Assembly: GCA_907163375.1 (NCBI GenBank)
Contig: CAJQUW010007109.1
Span: 124,001-188,000, forward strand
Reading direction: 5' to 3'
DNA length: 64,000 nt
Source of the DNA: Prostheceraeus crozeri
Taxonomy: Eukaryota; Platyhelminthes; Polycladida; Euryleptidae
Both the position numbers and the translations under genes were made by a program. Below, in pieces: positions 29,425 through 40,385 of the stretch (positions are counted from its first letter, which is position 1; each line of letters starts with the position of its first letter). Below the pieces are notes generated by a model that saw only the letters and a list, made by a program, of their open reading frames with translations, was not told the origin of the DNA and did no database searches.

Positions 29425-31321
29425 GATTCTGAAAATGATAATTCTGAACAAAGTAAAGAAAAGTATTTATTTGAACAAAAACCATTATGTTGGGGAATGT
29501 ACATTCATTCAAATTATCCTGAATTATTTAAATCAGAATATTATCAATACTATGGTGAAGATAGTTCAGAAATGTTTACAAAGAAAGTAGAAGAATTACA
29601 ATGTCGTTTTTCACAATTGCTTGAAACAAATATACCAATGCTTCCATTAACAGAAAAAGAAAAATTAAATTTTATTAATGAAACAAAATGTTATTACTGT
29701 GGAAAAGAATTTACAAAAAATTATAAAAATGGCAGAGGTAGATATCTTGACAAAGTAAAAGATCATGATCATCTAAATGGATTATATAGAGGTGCAGCAC
29801 ATAATTCTTGTAATCTTAATGCTAATAAATTTAAATATAACTTTGTTCCTCTATATTTCTACAATGGTTCTAAATATGATTTCCATCTAGTAATGAAAGA
29901 TTTATTTTCATCTGAAAAATTACAACAACAACAAATAAATGTACTATGTAAAACAGAAGAAGAATATTTTTCAATGCAATTAGGTTGTATTAGAATTTTA
30001 GATGCATTTAGATTTTTTACTCCTTATTCATTAGATGTTATGGGAAAAACTTTGAAATCTGAACAATGTAAAATATTAAATAAATATAATTTAAAACCTT
30101 TGAAAGGAATATTTCCGTATGAGTACATAACTGGAGATTTTAATTCTGTGAATAAAATTATGGAAGAACAGAAACTTCCTCCAATAAATAAATTTAAATC
30201 AACATTAAAACAATCACAATTATCTGACGAAGACTATGCAGAAGCTGAAAAAAATTGGAGAGAGTTAAATTGTAAAACAATGTATGATTATACAATGAAA
30301 TATCTACAGATAGATGTATTAATACTAGCTGATCTTTTCGAAAACTTTCGTGATATGTGTTTAGAATATTACGGAATAGATCCATGTTATTGTTATTCTA
30401 CACCAGGTTTAACATGGTTAGCAGGATTAAAACATACAAATGTTAAACTTAAACATTATAAAGAAAATACATATGATAAATTATTATTTTTTGAATCTGG
30501 AATTAGAGGTGGAGTTTCATCAGTTTTAGGTAATCGTTATGTACAGTGTTACAATAAAAAAGTAAATCCTGATGATTATGGAATAATGAAACCTTTATCT
30601 CCAGAAGAAAGTGATCAGTTTATAAAATTGTTTAATCAAAATATAGAAGGACTTATATCAAATGAAGATAGTCAAGCAGCAGTTGATGAAATCATGAGAG
30701 AAAACTATTTGTTATATTATGATTTTAATAGCTTATATTCTTCTTGCATGATACAAGAATTACCAACAGGTGAGATGGATTGGTGTAATATTCTAGATTA
30801 TCAAAAAACATATGATGGAAATTATAATCATGGTTATATATATGAAGTTGATTTAGTATACCCTGATGAAATAAAAGATAAAACAAAATATTTTCCTTTC
30901 TGTCCCGAAAACAAAATTCCCAATATAGAAGATTTTTCAGATTATCAAAAATCTATAATTCCTAAGAAATACAGACCAACAAAAAAACTTATGTTAACAC
31001 AAAGTAAAAAAGGAAAGTATGTTGTTGAAGGAAGAATGCTAGATTGGTATTTAGATCATGGAATGATTCTCACAAAAATTCACCGGAAACTAGTGTATAG
31101 AAAATCTATGTGGTTAAAAAATTATATAGAGTTCAATATTGAAAAACGTAAAATAGCTAAAAGAAATAAAGATGATTTTGGAAACGTGTTCTTCAAATTA
31201 ATGAATAATGCATTTTATGGGAAGACTTTAGAAAATGTGCGTAATAGAGAAAATATTGAAATAGTTTATGATAAAGATAGGTTTCAAAATTTAACAAGGA
31301 AACCTACATATAAAAGAACTA

Positions 31322-31728
31322 TGACGGCATACGTCCAATTTGCGCTATTAAGTTGAAAACACCTCAACTGATGCACTAGAATTGTATTTCTTAGATGCAA
31401 CGTGAAAACTGCAATAAAAAATACAAGACTCATCATTTCACGCTCATAAGTAAATTAGCTACATTTTATCATCAATAAAATTTCTCATCATAGGGAGTTA
31501 CAAATATGCCTAAAACTCACCGTTTCCAGCTTTAAATAGCACAATATGTACAATGTCTATTTACATGAAATTCTAGGATCCTGATAGACCCAACAAATCA
31601 AAACCTTTTCGTTGTCTGGTAACTAAGAGACATACAAACATTTGAACAGGGATAAAAAATTTGATTTAGAAAAACAAGCATTAAGAAATTCAGCGTCCAG
31701 CTGAAGGCAATGTCTTAAGTCCGTTACA
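31322..31728 (-). repeat. Downstream (3') LTR of the BEL/Pao element
   Basis: 407 bp, nearly identical to 38310-38716. On the minus strand it begins TGTAACGGACTTAAGACATT, directly after the polypurine tract at 31729-31738. Confidence 0.9.
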
Positions 31729-32057
31729 CTCCCCCCAACAATTCAAACGTCAGTTGGAAGAGAATTGTTCAGAGTAGGTCCTAATACAAGGTTAAAAAAA
31801 ATGCTTCTTCTTAAATTCTACGTTCATATGTACATACATGAATTGCACTCGTCTCAAATATTATATACAAGATAAGTCCTTACAAAAACACTATAACTAA
31901 TCGAAAAGAACGAGGCCTTCCAAAAAAATCTCAAGATTTTATCTACTGGCCCTACACTATAAAAGAACAACAGATGCGTGAAATTCCGAAACAACAAAGT
32001 AGACTGACTTCAATCAGGAAATAGCTGATGGCTGAAGAAATACGAATAAAAATACAG
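31729..32057. other. Untranslated region between BEL pol and its 3' LTR
   Basis: No gene seen. On the minus strand it ends with the polypurine tract TTGGGGGGAG next to the LTR. Confidence 0.6.
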
Positions 32058-35000
32058 TCACTTTGATTCGACAAGGAGAACTAACTTATTGATAGGTCTT
32101 TCCAAAATCTTAGGGCTACCCTTTCGCACAACAAGTACTTTGACCCTTCGAACTAAGCCATCAGAACTTGGGACGACTTCGGCAACCTTCCCTAATGGCC
32201 ATTCATTTCTTTTGACGTCGGGCTCATCTAATAAAACGACATCTCCAACTTTGACATTTCTTCGTTCACTCTTCCAAATCTTTCGTAAATTTTGACTGAG
32301 GATATATTCCTTTCTCCATCTACTCCAAAATTGTTCTGATAAATATTGAACGCGTCGCCATCGTTTCCTAAGATACATATCCTTTTGTGTGAATTCTCCT
32401 GGTGGAGGAGGAATTGAGCTCTTCATAGTCAAAATGTGATTTGGTGTTAGAGGTTCAATATCAATGCTATTATGAAAATCAGTGGTCAAAGGTCGATTGT
32501 TAACTATGGCCATGGCTTCGTAGAATAAAGTTCGGAGCGAGGAATCATCTAATCTCTTAGACTGCAAGTCTACGACATTACTTAAAATGGATCTGATGGT
32601 TCTTATTTGTCTCTCCCATATACCTCCCATATGACTAGCATGAGGAACATTGAACACGAATTCACAGTTCTGATCTCTTAAGTAAGCTGTCAAACCCTTG
32701 GCATCAAATTGTTCTTCAAACGCACGTTTGAGTTCAGACTGTGCTCCAACGAAATTGCTACCTCTATCACATCTTATTTGTTTCACCTTTCCTCGTATTG
32801 CTATGAAACAACGCAAGGCATTTATGAAAGCGTCAGTTGTCAAGTCATCAAGTGCTTCAATGTGAATTGCTCTTGAGCAACAACAAGTAAATAAAACACC
32901 GTATCTTTTATTTTCTTTTCTTCCAACTTTGGTCACGAAAGGCCCGAAACAATCCATACCACAGAATGTAAACGGAGGAGAGGGTTCTACTCTATCATAT
33001 GGTAATTCTGCCATCATCTGACATTCAACTGGACGACGTAGCTTTCTGCAAGCGACACAAGAACGTATGACAGAAGATACCAAGTGACTTGCGCTAATAA
33101 TCCAAAATCCGTTTGATCGCAATTCATTTAGTGTCATACCACGACCTTGATGCATCACCTTCTCATGGAAATGACGAACTAATAAAAGTGATACGTGACT
33201 ATTCTTATTTAAAATAATCGGAAACTTGATTCCATATGACAATGAAGAGGACTGAAGTCGACCACCAACACGAATAATACCATCATTGTCAGTAAAAGGG
33301 TTTAGGGACAAGAATGAATCTGATTTCTCTAATTCTTCTTGAGAAGTTCTGACAAGAAAGTGAGTTGCATTTTCAATTTCAGATACGGAAGCTGGTAAGC
33401 AACTTTTCAACCCTTTTACTCTCCGCTGCAGTCTAGCGAAAGCTCTCAATAGAGGCATCCATTCCGAAAATCTCTTTATGCAAGAAAGAATTGGTGTAGA
33501 AGGCGAAGTCGTGGCGGACGTGCTGAATACTACGGGGCGCTTGATTTCAGGATCCTTTGCTGACAACGGATAATTTTCTGCCTGTGTATAGTCAATCTTT
33601 GGATTCCATAGAAAATCTGGTCCACTATACCAATTCGACCGTTGCAGTTCATAAGCAGTTAACCCGCGAGAAGCATGATCAGCAGGGTTTGACCTGCTCT
33701 CGACGTAACGCCATTGGTGAGGTTTTGAAAAATTCCTGATGATCTGAACTCTGTTTGCCACATACATCTGAAACCTTCGAACATCATTTGAAATATAACC
33801 AAGCACGACTTTTGAATCAGTCCAGAATACTTCCTTGTTGGGTGAAAGATTGAGTTCTTCTTTCAGCATGTTGCTGACTTTCGCTGAAAGTACTGCGGCA
33901 GCAAGCTCCAAACGAGGAATAGTCGTAACTTTGGATGGGGCGACTCTGGACTTTCCCATCAATAATGTGCAATGAATTCTATCAGTCTGATCGATTAATT
34001 TGACGTAAGAGCACTGTCCATATCCAACCGTACTAGCATCAGAAAAATGATGCAACTCAATCACCTTCACATCTGAGAAAAGTGGAGGCGTAATGCATCG
34101 AGGAATTCGAACATCTGAAATTAAAGAGAAGTCAGACAACCAGCGCTTCCATTTTGGCATGAGATCTTGAGGTAATTCATCGTCCCAAGAAATTCCATTT
34201 TTACACATTATCTGCAAAATACCTTTTCCACAAAGTATGAAAGGTGCTAAGAAGCCTAGAGGGTCATAAATGGAGGCAACCATCGATAAAACATGCCTTC
34301 GGTTCGTTATACCATCATCTCTCTTTGTCATTTTGAACAGAAAGCAATCGTCATTCGTATCCCATTGTATCCCTAGGGTTGATGAAAGTGGTAATAAGTC
34401 AACATGCAAATCGGCTTCCTTTAAATCACTTGACAGCTCATCGCGTGGAAGAACAGACAAGACATCCTTCCTATTTGAACAAAATTTATGCAGACGCAAA
34501 CCGCCTTCTTGACAAATAGTACGAGCTTCGCCTGCAACTCTTATTGCTTCTTCAATTGAATGAGTACTGCATATTCCATCATCAACATAAAAGTTGTGGA
34601 GAATGAAATCAGCTCCGAGTTTCATGTCATCCTTGTGAAGAGACGCCAAGTGCTTTAAACCAAAATTTGCACATCCCGGGGACGAACTTGCTCCGAAAAG
34701 ATGAACTCGCATTCTATATTCAATGGGGCTTAGATCAAAATTTCCTCCCGGCCACCATAAGAACTTCAAATATCCCCTATCTTCAGGTTTTACAAGAAAC
34801 TGATGGAACATCCTTTCAATGTCACAAGTTCGAGCAATTCTATTCTTGCGGAATCTACATAGAACACCAAGCATGCTATTCGTGAGATCAGGTCCTGAAA
34901 GAAGATGATCATTCAGCGAGGTTCCTGCAAATTTGCTAGAGCAGTCAAAAACGACACGAATTTTATTTGGTTTCTTTGGGTGATAAACACCATGATGAGG

Positions 35001-35774
35001 GATAAACCACGACTCTCCATCTTTATTTTCAGTGGAAAGTTCTGCATCATTCTTAGCAATCACATCTTCCATAAAGGTAGTGTAATCACTGTGAAACTTT
35101 TCATCTCTTGACATTTTTTTCTTTAAATGTTCAAGTCGTTTTTCGGCCAGCAATCTATTATTTGGTAAGCTAGGACGAGATTTGAATGGAAGGGGTAACT
35201 GTATATGGCCATTTTCGAGTTGCTTCATTTCGTCGTTCATCATATCAATGAATCGAACATCTTCTTGAGAAAATTTCATATCTGTCTCAAATTTAAAATC
35301 GCTCTCTAGAACTGACAGGACATCAAGACTATTGATTGGTACTTCCTTAATACTTGTTCTATGACAAAAGACAGAGCTCGAGCATTTGCCACCAACAATG
35401 GACCAACCTAGATCGGTCCTCACAGCAAATGGTTCATCTTTTATCCCGCTTATTACTTCTCTAGGAGTCAGAGCTTGAGGGCAATTGTAACCGATCAGAA
35501 GACCTATTTCACAATTTTGACGAGGAGGTATATCATTTTTTATTTTCTGTAGATGCTGCCACTTACTAGCAGTGTCCGAGGTCGGAATGGCACTTTTATC
35601 TGCAGGAATTTCGTCTTTCGTGTATAACTTTGGGACGACCATAGTAATATCACTGTCTATGCCTCTGACCTTTAAACAACGAATTGCTTGACAATCGACA
35701 ATGGCACAGCTGGATAACATCGTGGAAAGCTTCAAACGAACATCGTGTGCATGCAGATTTAATGCATCCTTCAA
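32058..35774 (-). CDS. BEL/Pao pol polyprotein part
   Basis: 1,238 codons open on the minus strand. Near the start, QNCEIGLLIGYNCPQALTPR and WSIVGGKC resemble the aspartic protease/linker region of BEL pol. The reverse transcriptase has KIRVVFDCSSKFAGTSLNDH and NFYVDDGICS, where the YVDD box is catalytic. RNase H features include LHHFSDASTVGYG and VFWTDSKVVLGYI. The integrase has an HHCC-like start (HGRG, CVACRKLRRP), FCGMDCFGPF, IRCDRGSNFVG and the BEL-typical HMGGIWERQIRTIRSIL. Copying and insertion of the element depend on this protein. Not all of the original polyprotein need be present, given the rearrangement next to it. Confidence 0.9.
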   Translation of the reverse strand: MKDALNLHAHDVRLKLSTMLSSCAIVDCQAIRCLKVRGIDSDITMVVPKLYTKDEIPADKSAIPTSDTASKWQHLQKIKNDIPPRQNCEIGLLIGYNCPQALTPREVISGIKDEPFAVRTDLGWSIVGGKCSSSVFCHRTSIKEVPINSLDVLSVLESDFKFETDMKFSQEDVRFIDMMNDEMKQLENGHIQLPLPFKSRPSLPNNRLLAEKRLEHLKKKMSRDEKFHSDYTTFMEDVIAKNDAELSTENKDGESWFIPHHGVYHPKKPNKIRVVFDCSSKFAGTSLNDHLLSGPDLTNSMLGVLCRFRKNRIARTCDIERMFHQFLVKPEDRGYLKFLWWPGGNFDLSPIEYRMRVHLFGASSSPGCANFGLKHLASLHKDDMKLGADFILHNFYVDDGICSTHSIEEAIRVAGEARTICQEGGLRLHKFCSNRKDVLSVLPRDELSSDLKEADLHVDLLPLSSTLGIQWDTNDDCFLFKMTKRDDGITNRRHVLSMVASIYDPLGFLAPFILCGKGILQIMCKNGISWDDELPQDLMPKWKRWLSDFSLISDVRIPRCITPPLFSDVKVIELHHFSDASTVGYGQCSYVKLIDQTDRIHCTLLMGKSRVAPSKVTTIPRLELAAAVLSAKVSNMLKEELNLSPNKEVFWTDSKVVLGYISNDVRRFQMYVANRVQIIRNFSKPHQWRYVESRSNPADHASRGLTAYELQRSNWYSGPDFLWNPKIDYTQAENYPLSAKDPEIKRPVVFSTSATTSPSTPILSCIKRFSEWMPLLRAFARLQRRVKGLKSCLPASVSEIENATHFLVRTSQEELEKSDSFLSLNPFTDNDGIIRVGGRLQSSSLSYGIKFPIILNKNSHVSLLLVRHFHEKVMHQGRGMTLNELRSNGFWIISASHLVSSVIRSCVACRKLRRPVECQMMAELPYDRVEPSPPFTFCGMDCFGPFVTKVGRKENKRYGVLFTCCCSRAIHIEALDDLTTDAFINALRCFIAIRGKVKQIRCDRGSNFVGAQSELKRAFEEQFDAKGLTAYLRDQNCEFVFNVPHASHMGGIWERQIRTIRSILSNVVDLQSKRLDDSSLRTLFYEAMAIVNNRPLTTDFHNSIDIEPLTPNHILTMKSSIPPPPGEFTQKDMYLRKRWRRVQYLSEQFWSRWRKEYILSQNLRKIWKSERRNVKVGDVVLLDEPDVKRNEWPLGKVAEVVPSSDGLVRRVKVLVVRKGSPKILERPINKLVLLVESK

Positions 35775-35802
35775 TCTTTCAGCATGTTGCTGACTTTATT
35801 TA

Positions 35803-35904
35803 TTGTTCAATTAAATTGAATTAATTATTAATTAATTAATTAATATTAATTAAATTAATTAATTATTAATTAATTAATTAATTCAATTAAAAATTGAAGA
35901 ACAA
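35803..35904. repeat. AT-only palindrome-like stretch at the centre of an inverted duplication
   Basis: About 100 bp of TTAATTAATTAA-type sequence bounded by TTGTTC and GAACAA. It separates minus-strand pol from its inverted partial copy on the plus strand. Confidence 0.75.
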
Positions 35905-36990
35905 TTTGATGCCAAGGGTTTGACAGCTTACTTAAGAGATCAGAACTGTGAATTCGTGTTCAATGTTCCTCATGCTAGTCATATGGGAGGCATATGGGAG
36001 AGACAAATAAGAACCATCAGATCCATTTTAAGTAATGTCGTAGACTTGCAGTCTAAGAGATTAGATGATTCCTCGCTCCGAACTTTATTCTACGAAGCCA
36101 TGGCCATAGTTAACAATCGACCTTTGACCACTGATTTTCATAATAGCATTGATATTGAACCTCTAACACCAAATCACATTTTGACTATGAAGAGCTCAAT
36201 TCCTCCTCCACCAGGAGAATTCACACAAAAGGATATGTATCTTAGGAAACGATGGCGACGCGTTCAATATTTATCAGAACAATTTTGGAGTAGATGGAGA
36301 AAGGAATATATCCTCAGTCAAAATTGTGAAATAGGTCTTCTGATCGGTTACAATTGCCCTCAAGCTCTGACTCCTAGAGAAGTAATAAGCGGGATAAAAG
36401 ATGAACCATTTGCTGTGAGGACCGATCTAGGTTGGTCCATTGTTGGTGGCAAATGCTCGAGCTCTGTCTTTTGTCATAGAACAAGTATTAAGGAAGTACC
36501 AATCAATAGTCTTGATGTCCTGTCAGTTCTAGAGAGCGATTTTAAATTTGAGACAGATATGAAATTTTCTCAAGAAGATGTTCGATTCATTGATATGATG
36601 AACGACGAAATGAAGCAACTCGAAAATGGCCATATACAGTTACCCCTTCCATTCAAATCTCGTCCTAGCTTACCAAATAATAGATTGCTGGCCGAAAAAC
36701 GACTTGAACATTTAAAGAAAAAAATGTCAAGAGATGAAAAGTTTCACAGTGATTACACTACCTTTATGGAAGATGTGATTGCTAAGAATGATGCAGAACT
36801 TTCCACTGAAAATAAAGATGGAGAGTCGTGGTTTATCCCTCATCATGGTGTTTATCACCCAAAGAAACCAAATAAAATTCGTGTCGTTTTTGACTGCTCT
36901 AGCAAATTTGCAGGAACCTCGCTGAATGATCATCTTCTTTCAGGACCTGATCTCACGAATAGCATGCTTGGTGTTCTATGTAGATTCCGC
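35905..36990 (+). repeat. Inverted duplicate of BEL pol segments
   Basis: The plus strand reads two pol segments, one from the integrase (HASHMGGIWERQIRTIRSIL) and one from the protease-linker/RT start (NCEIGLLIGYNCPQ through DHLLSGPDLTNSM). They are the reverse of sequence at about 32,330-32,700 and 34,860-35,520. Identity is essentially complete, so the rearrangement is recent. It could be a product of template switching during reverse transcription, or an assembly artefact. Confidence 0.8.
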
Positions 36991-38028
36991 AAGAAAAGAA
37001 TTTCTCCATTCAGAGAACTGAAGAGGATCACCAGAGAAAATCTGTGGTTCTGGAACGGGTAATCTATTGAGCGACATCGTTTCTTTCAAAACTTCAACAA
37101 AATCGGAAGTAAGGTTGTTCGAAATATGTTTCAAGTTGTCATTTGGAACATGTTTGATATCCTGTGAAACATCGATTCTGCTGTCATTACTGGTTTCTGC
37201 CTCTAGTACTCTGAGTCGAGCTTCAGCTATCTTCACCCTTTCTAATGCTTTCACGAACTCTAGTTTTTCTTCTTCTTCCTTAAGCTTACGTTGCTGGATA
37301 TGAATAGTTTGTAGGGCTTCCAACTGAGCTTTCCTCTCAGCCAAATCAGCCATCGCTTCACTGCGCTGAGACTGTGATGCAGCACTCACTGATCTTAACT
37401 TATCAGAACAATATGATCTGCAACAACGGGAATCAAGCATCTCAGTGTCGCTATCGCAAAAAATGGAGGGATTTAGCTCTTTGTTCAAGGTAGTTCGAAC
37501 ATTCACTCTTGACAACTCTTTGTTGTACACCTCAGTCATGTTCTTGGAGGCAACCTCTCGGACATCGTTTGTAATTTGTGTTACACTATCTACTAACTGC
37601 ACTTCTTCCCTGGTAGGTGTCCTAGCTGATTTTATATCCTCATAACACTGTAGGAAAGCATCGTGGGCTGAGTCCAGTGACTTAAGTAAATGATCCTGTT
37701 CATAAATTGAGAGCTCAAATTTCAATCTGGTTCGAGATTCCTTAACACATTGTTTCCATTTTGCATATAAATCATCAAACCTCCTTACATGTTTGTCAAT
37801 CTGCGACTGAAGGTACTCTGCGCCTTTCGCAGTCAATTTCCTAGTTCTCTCACTACGTCTAGCAATATCATCAACTTCAATGTCAGAGTTCTCAGCTTTA
37901 AGTGACATAACTAAAGCATGAAAGTGAAGACAGAAGAAATGATAAACTGTATACAACACCCATTGATTAAATGAGTCAAAATAGGAAGAATGTTTATCTA
38001 ACTGCTTACGTAGTAAAATACTTTTCAA
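36976..38028 (-). CDS. BEL/Pao gag part
   Basis: 350 codons on the minus strand, with the likely start at MSLKAENSDIEVDDIARRSE. Long helical and coiled-coil stretches (LAERKAQLEALQTIHIQQRK, then EEEEKLEFVKALERVKI) precede the BEL/Pao gag signature VPEPQIFSGDPLQFSEWRNS. It forms the particle in which reverse transcription takes place. Only the N-terminal portion of a normal gag is seen before the rearranged block. Confidence 0.8.
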   Translation of the reverse strand: MKSILLRKQLDKHSSYFDSFNQWVLYTVYHFFCLHFHALVMSLKAENSDIEVDDIARRSERTRKLTAKGAEYLQSQIDKHVRRFDDLYAKWKQCVKESRTRLKFELSIYEQDHLLKSLDSAHDAFLQCYEDIKSARTPTREEVQLVDSVTQITNDVREVASKNMTEVYNKELSRVNVRTTLNKELNPSIFCDSDTEMLDSRCCRSYCSDKLRSVSAASQSQRSEAMADLAERKAQLEALQTIHIQQRKLKEEEEKLEFVKALERVKIAEARLRVLEAETSNDSRIDVSQDIKHVPNDNLKHISNNLTSDFVEVLKETMSLNRLPVPEPQIFSGDPLQFSEWRNSFLAEST

Positions 38029-38309
38029 TATATGATCAATTAGTGCTACAGAAAATTATATTGTTATTACAAATAGAACGTAGTTATGAAGGGTTAACTT
38101 ATATCAAAATACACCTAATTCCATTATGTCACTAATTTACACAATACAATGCGCAGGAAATTTTCCATTCATATATGTTAGCAGCATTCGACACGAGTCA
38201 CAAACCAATGATACACAAATATTTGGGAAATTTCCACCATTTGTCGAAGGCTATTGATCTACTGAAATTAGTGTTTTCACCAATACGCTCCACTGGTACG
38301 TTTTCACTA
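38029..38309. other. BEL/Pao 5' leader
   Basis: Sequence between the upstream LTR and gag on the minus strand. The primer-binding site should lie at 38309 downwards, but I could not match it to a tRNA. No gene seen. Confidence 0.5.
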
Positions 38310-38716
38310 TGACGGCATACGTCCAATTTGCGCTATTAAGTTGAAAACACCTCAACTGATGCACTAGAATTGTATTTCTTAGATGCAACGTGAAAACTGC
38401 AATAAATAATACAAGACTCATCATTTCACGCTCATAAGTAAATTAGCTACATTTTATCATCAATAAAATTTCTCATCATAGGGAGTTACAAATATGCCTA
38501 AAACTCACCGTTTCCAGCTTTAAATAGCACAATATGTACAATGTCTATTTACATGAAATTCTAGGATCCTGATAGACCCAACAAATCAAAACCTTTTCGT
38601 TGTCTGGTAACTAAGAGACATACAAACATTTGAACAGGGATAAAAAATTTGATTTAGAAAAACAAGCATTAAGAAATTCAGCGTCCAGCTGAAGGCAATG
38701 TCTTAAGTCCGTTACA
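38310..38716 (-). repeat. Upstream (5') LTR of the BEL/Pao element
   Basis: 407 bp. It matches 31322-31728 with about one difference seen by eye. TSD-like AGAACTA follows at 38717. Confidence 0.9.
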
Positions 38717-39325
38717 AGAACTACTAGATTTAGTGATGAACTATGTGCTGTACATTTACGTCGAATTAGCGTAAAACATGATAAGTTTAATTTTATTGGT
38801 TTCACTATATTAGAATTAGCTAAACTATTTATGTATAGATTTATATATGATTATTTAGCACCTGCTTATGGCAAAAACTATAAATTACACTTTACAGATA
38901 CGGATTCCGTTTTCTTAGAATTAACAATACCGTATAATTCTACACTTGTTAAAGAAATAGATAAAATAAAAGATATCATTCATCCTTCTGATTTATGTAA
39001 AGTAAAAGATGAATTAGAAGGAAATGAAGATTTCATAACAGAAGCTATATTTTTAAAATCTAAATGTTACTGTTATGATACAGCTAATAATATTAAAACA
39101 CATAAAACATTAAATGGAATTTCAAAGGCATCAGTGGCTAATCAAATAACATTTCAAGATTATAAAAATGCATTATTTAATAATGAAATAAAAACAGCAT
39201 GTAATTATAGACTTAATTCAAAGAAACATAAAATGTATTTAAATGAAGAACATAAATTAGCAGTAGATCCATTTGATGATAAAAGAAAAATTTTACCTGA
39301 TGGAATAACTACTTCACCTTTTTAA
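38717..39325 (+). pseudogene. 3' part of the interrupted family B polymerase gene
   Basis: Beyond the BEL/Pao insert the polymerase sequence resumes with TRFSDELCAVHLRRISVKHD and includes LHFTDTDSVFLELTI, where DTDS is polymerase motif C with the catalytic Asp pair. The C-terminus is FDDKRKILPDGITTSPF. The same sequence is uninterrupted in the copy at 62478-64000. Confidence 0.85.
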
Positions 39326-39443
39326 TTTTCTAATTTCTAATTTCTAAGATAGACAAATTTGATATATATATAAAAAAAAAAAGTAAAATATTATATCACT
39401 ATATATGTATATATGTATATATATGTATATATGTATATTTTTA
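39326..39443. repeat. (TATATG)n-like microsatellite between convergent genes
   Basis: TATATGTATATATG repeats (about 39363-39436) between the ends of the polymerase (+) and ATPase (-) genes. Reduced in the copy at 62394-62477. Confidence 0.7.
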
Positions 39444-40211
39444 TCACTCGGCAAACAAATGTTCTATAACTCTATCATGAATTTTTTTATCAATATTAAT
39501 TGCAATGAAGCCATAATCTTTTGACCAAGCATTGTTACACGATTGTTTAAATTCATCTTTATTTCTTACGCATAAATCTCTTAACAAATCACTTAAGTAT
39601 CTTGCATTTATTTCAAATAGTATAAATATATTTGCATTCTTTCTAATAACACTTCCGTCTAATGAATACATACTTTGTGTTAAATAAAATACACTACAGT
39701 TATTATGTCTACCTCTTGTGAAATAATTTCTCTGAACTGACTGATTTCTGTCATTAACACAATCATCAAAAATTACACAATGTTTCATTGTTTTATCTAG
39801 TTTACTAGGATCTTGCATATTACCACTATCATCTATTAATTGTATCTTTATATGCTTATTTTTATTGGATTCAACTAACTGATTATTTTTTGCTGCTTCT
39901 TCACACCACGAACTTATTTCTTCTTCATCTTCAGATTTTTCATATTCTTTGAATAATGAAGCAATTGCTGTTTTTTTAAGATTATTTTCAAATCCATATT
40001 TTAAAAATTGATAGACGGGTTGTTCTGCTGTTGTTGTATAAATTATAAGATTGTTACAATCCAAAAAATTTGGAGTCGTTAAAATTTTAAACAATAGATA
40101 CGTTTTACCACAACCTGATCTTCCGCAAATAACTGACAAAACTTTATTAGATAAATTTGGATGATAATTAAATTTAAGTTTTATTTTATTTAATGGTAGT
40201 ACTTCACTCAA
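39444..40211 (-). CDS. Genome-packaging ATPase of family B Polinton
   Basis: 255 residues, starting MSEVLPLNKIKLKFNYHPNL. Walker A is CGRSGCGKTYLLFKIL, Walker B is KHCVIFDDCVND, followed by CSVFYLTQSMYSLD and the Arg-rich YFTRGRHNN segment. FtsK/HerA family, A32-like; it powers DNA entry into capsids. The reading frame looks whole and differs from 61626-62393 by only a handful of residues. It is transcribed towards the polymerase gene end. Confidence 0.85.
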   Translation of the reverse strand: MSEVLPLNKIKLKFNYHPNLSNKVLSVICGRSGCGKTYLLFKILTTPNFLDCNNLIIYTTTAEQPVYQFLKYGFENNLKKTAIASLFKEYEKSEDEEEISSWCEEAAKNNQLVESNKNKHIKIQLIDDSGNMQDPSKLDKTMKHCVIFDDCVNDRNQSVQRNYFTRGRHNNCSVFYLTQSMYSLDGSVIRKNANIFILFEINARYLSDLLRDLCVRNKDEFKQSCNNAWSKDYGFIAINIDKKIHDRVIEHLFAE

Positions 40212-40280
40212 TTTTTAACAAAAAAAATTATTTTTATTTTAAAAGAAGAAGAAGAAAATTAAACTTCTCTAGCTTTGCGT

Positions 40281-40385
40281 GGGAGTTTATACCTCCCGAA
40301 CGGGAGTTTATACCTCTCGAACGGGAGTTTATACCTCTCGAACGGGAGTTTATATCTCTCGAACGGGAGTTTATACCTCCCGAAC
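40281..40385. repeat. Five exact-length 21-bp tandem hairpin units
   Basis: Units of the type GGGAGTTTATACCTCCCGAAC begin at 40281, 40302, 40323, 40344 and 40365. Each can fold as GGGAG/CTCCC around TTTATAC. The matching place in the copy near 61525-61545 has a single unit. Lies in the spacer after the penton-like gene and includes its stop. Confidence 0.9.

Larger units (their letters stand above)
27496..31321 (+). pseudogene. Protein-primed DNA polymerase B, 5' part, interrupted by a BEL/Pao element
   Basis: From ATG 27496 the protein starts with a C2H2 finger (FYCVLCKKKLQTKRSYQSHL). A coiled-coil region and a second finger (FPCVQCMASFRTKEEMNRHL) follow, then the 3'-5' exonuclease (YCDFEAYN, ExoI) with an embedded HNH/EndoVII-type zinc module (CYYCGKEF, KDHDHLNGLYRGAAHNSCN). 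ExoIII is YLQIDVLILADLFEN. Polymerase motifs are YYDFNSLYSSCM (A) and KLMNNAFYGKTLENV (B). It replicates the element from protein-primed ends. The BEL/Pao element sits between motifs B and C; the rest is at 38717-39325. No other break is evident. Two double-hairpin inserts lie in frame. Confidence 0.9.
31322..38716 (-). mobile_element. BEL/Pao LTR retrotransposon, rearranged inside
   Basis: Two 407-bp LTRs (31322-31728 and 38310-38716) bound the element, starting TGTAACGG and ending CGTCA on the minus strand. The polymerase sequence is repeated on both sides (up to 7 bp, AGAACTA; the exact length is ambiguous because the bases next to the LTR coincide). The polypurine tract TTGGGGGGAG precedes the downstream LTR. 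Pol has protease-like, reverse transcriptase, RNase H and BEL-type integrase parts; gag has the typical PQIFSGDPLQFSEW motif. The LTRs differ at about one position in 407, so the insertion is very recent. The interior is rearranged by an inverted duplication, so the element is broken despite intact ends. Confidence 0.93.
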
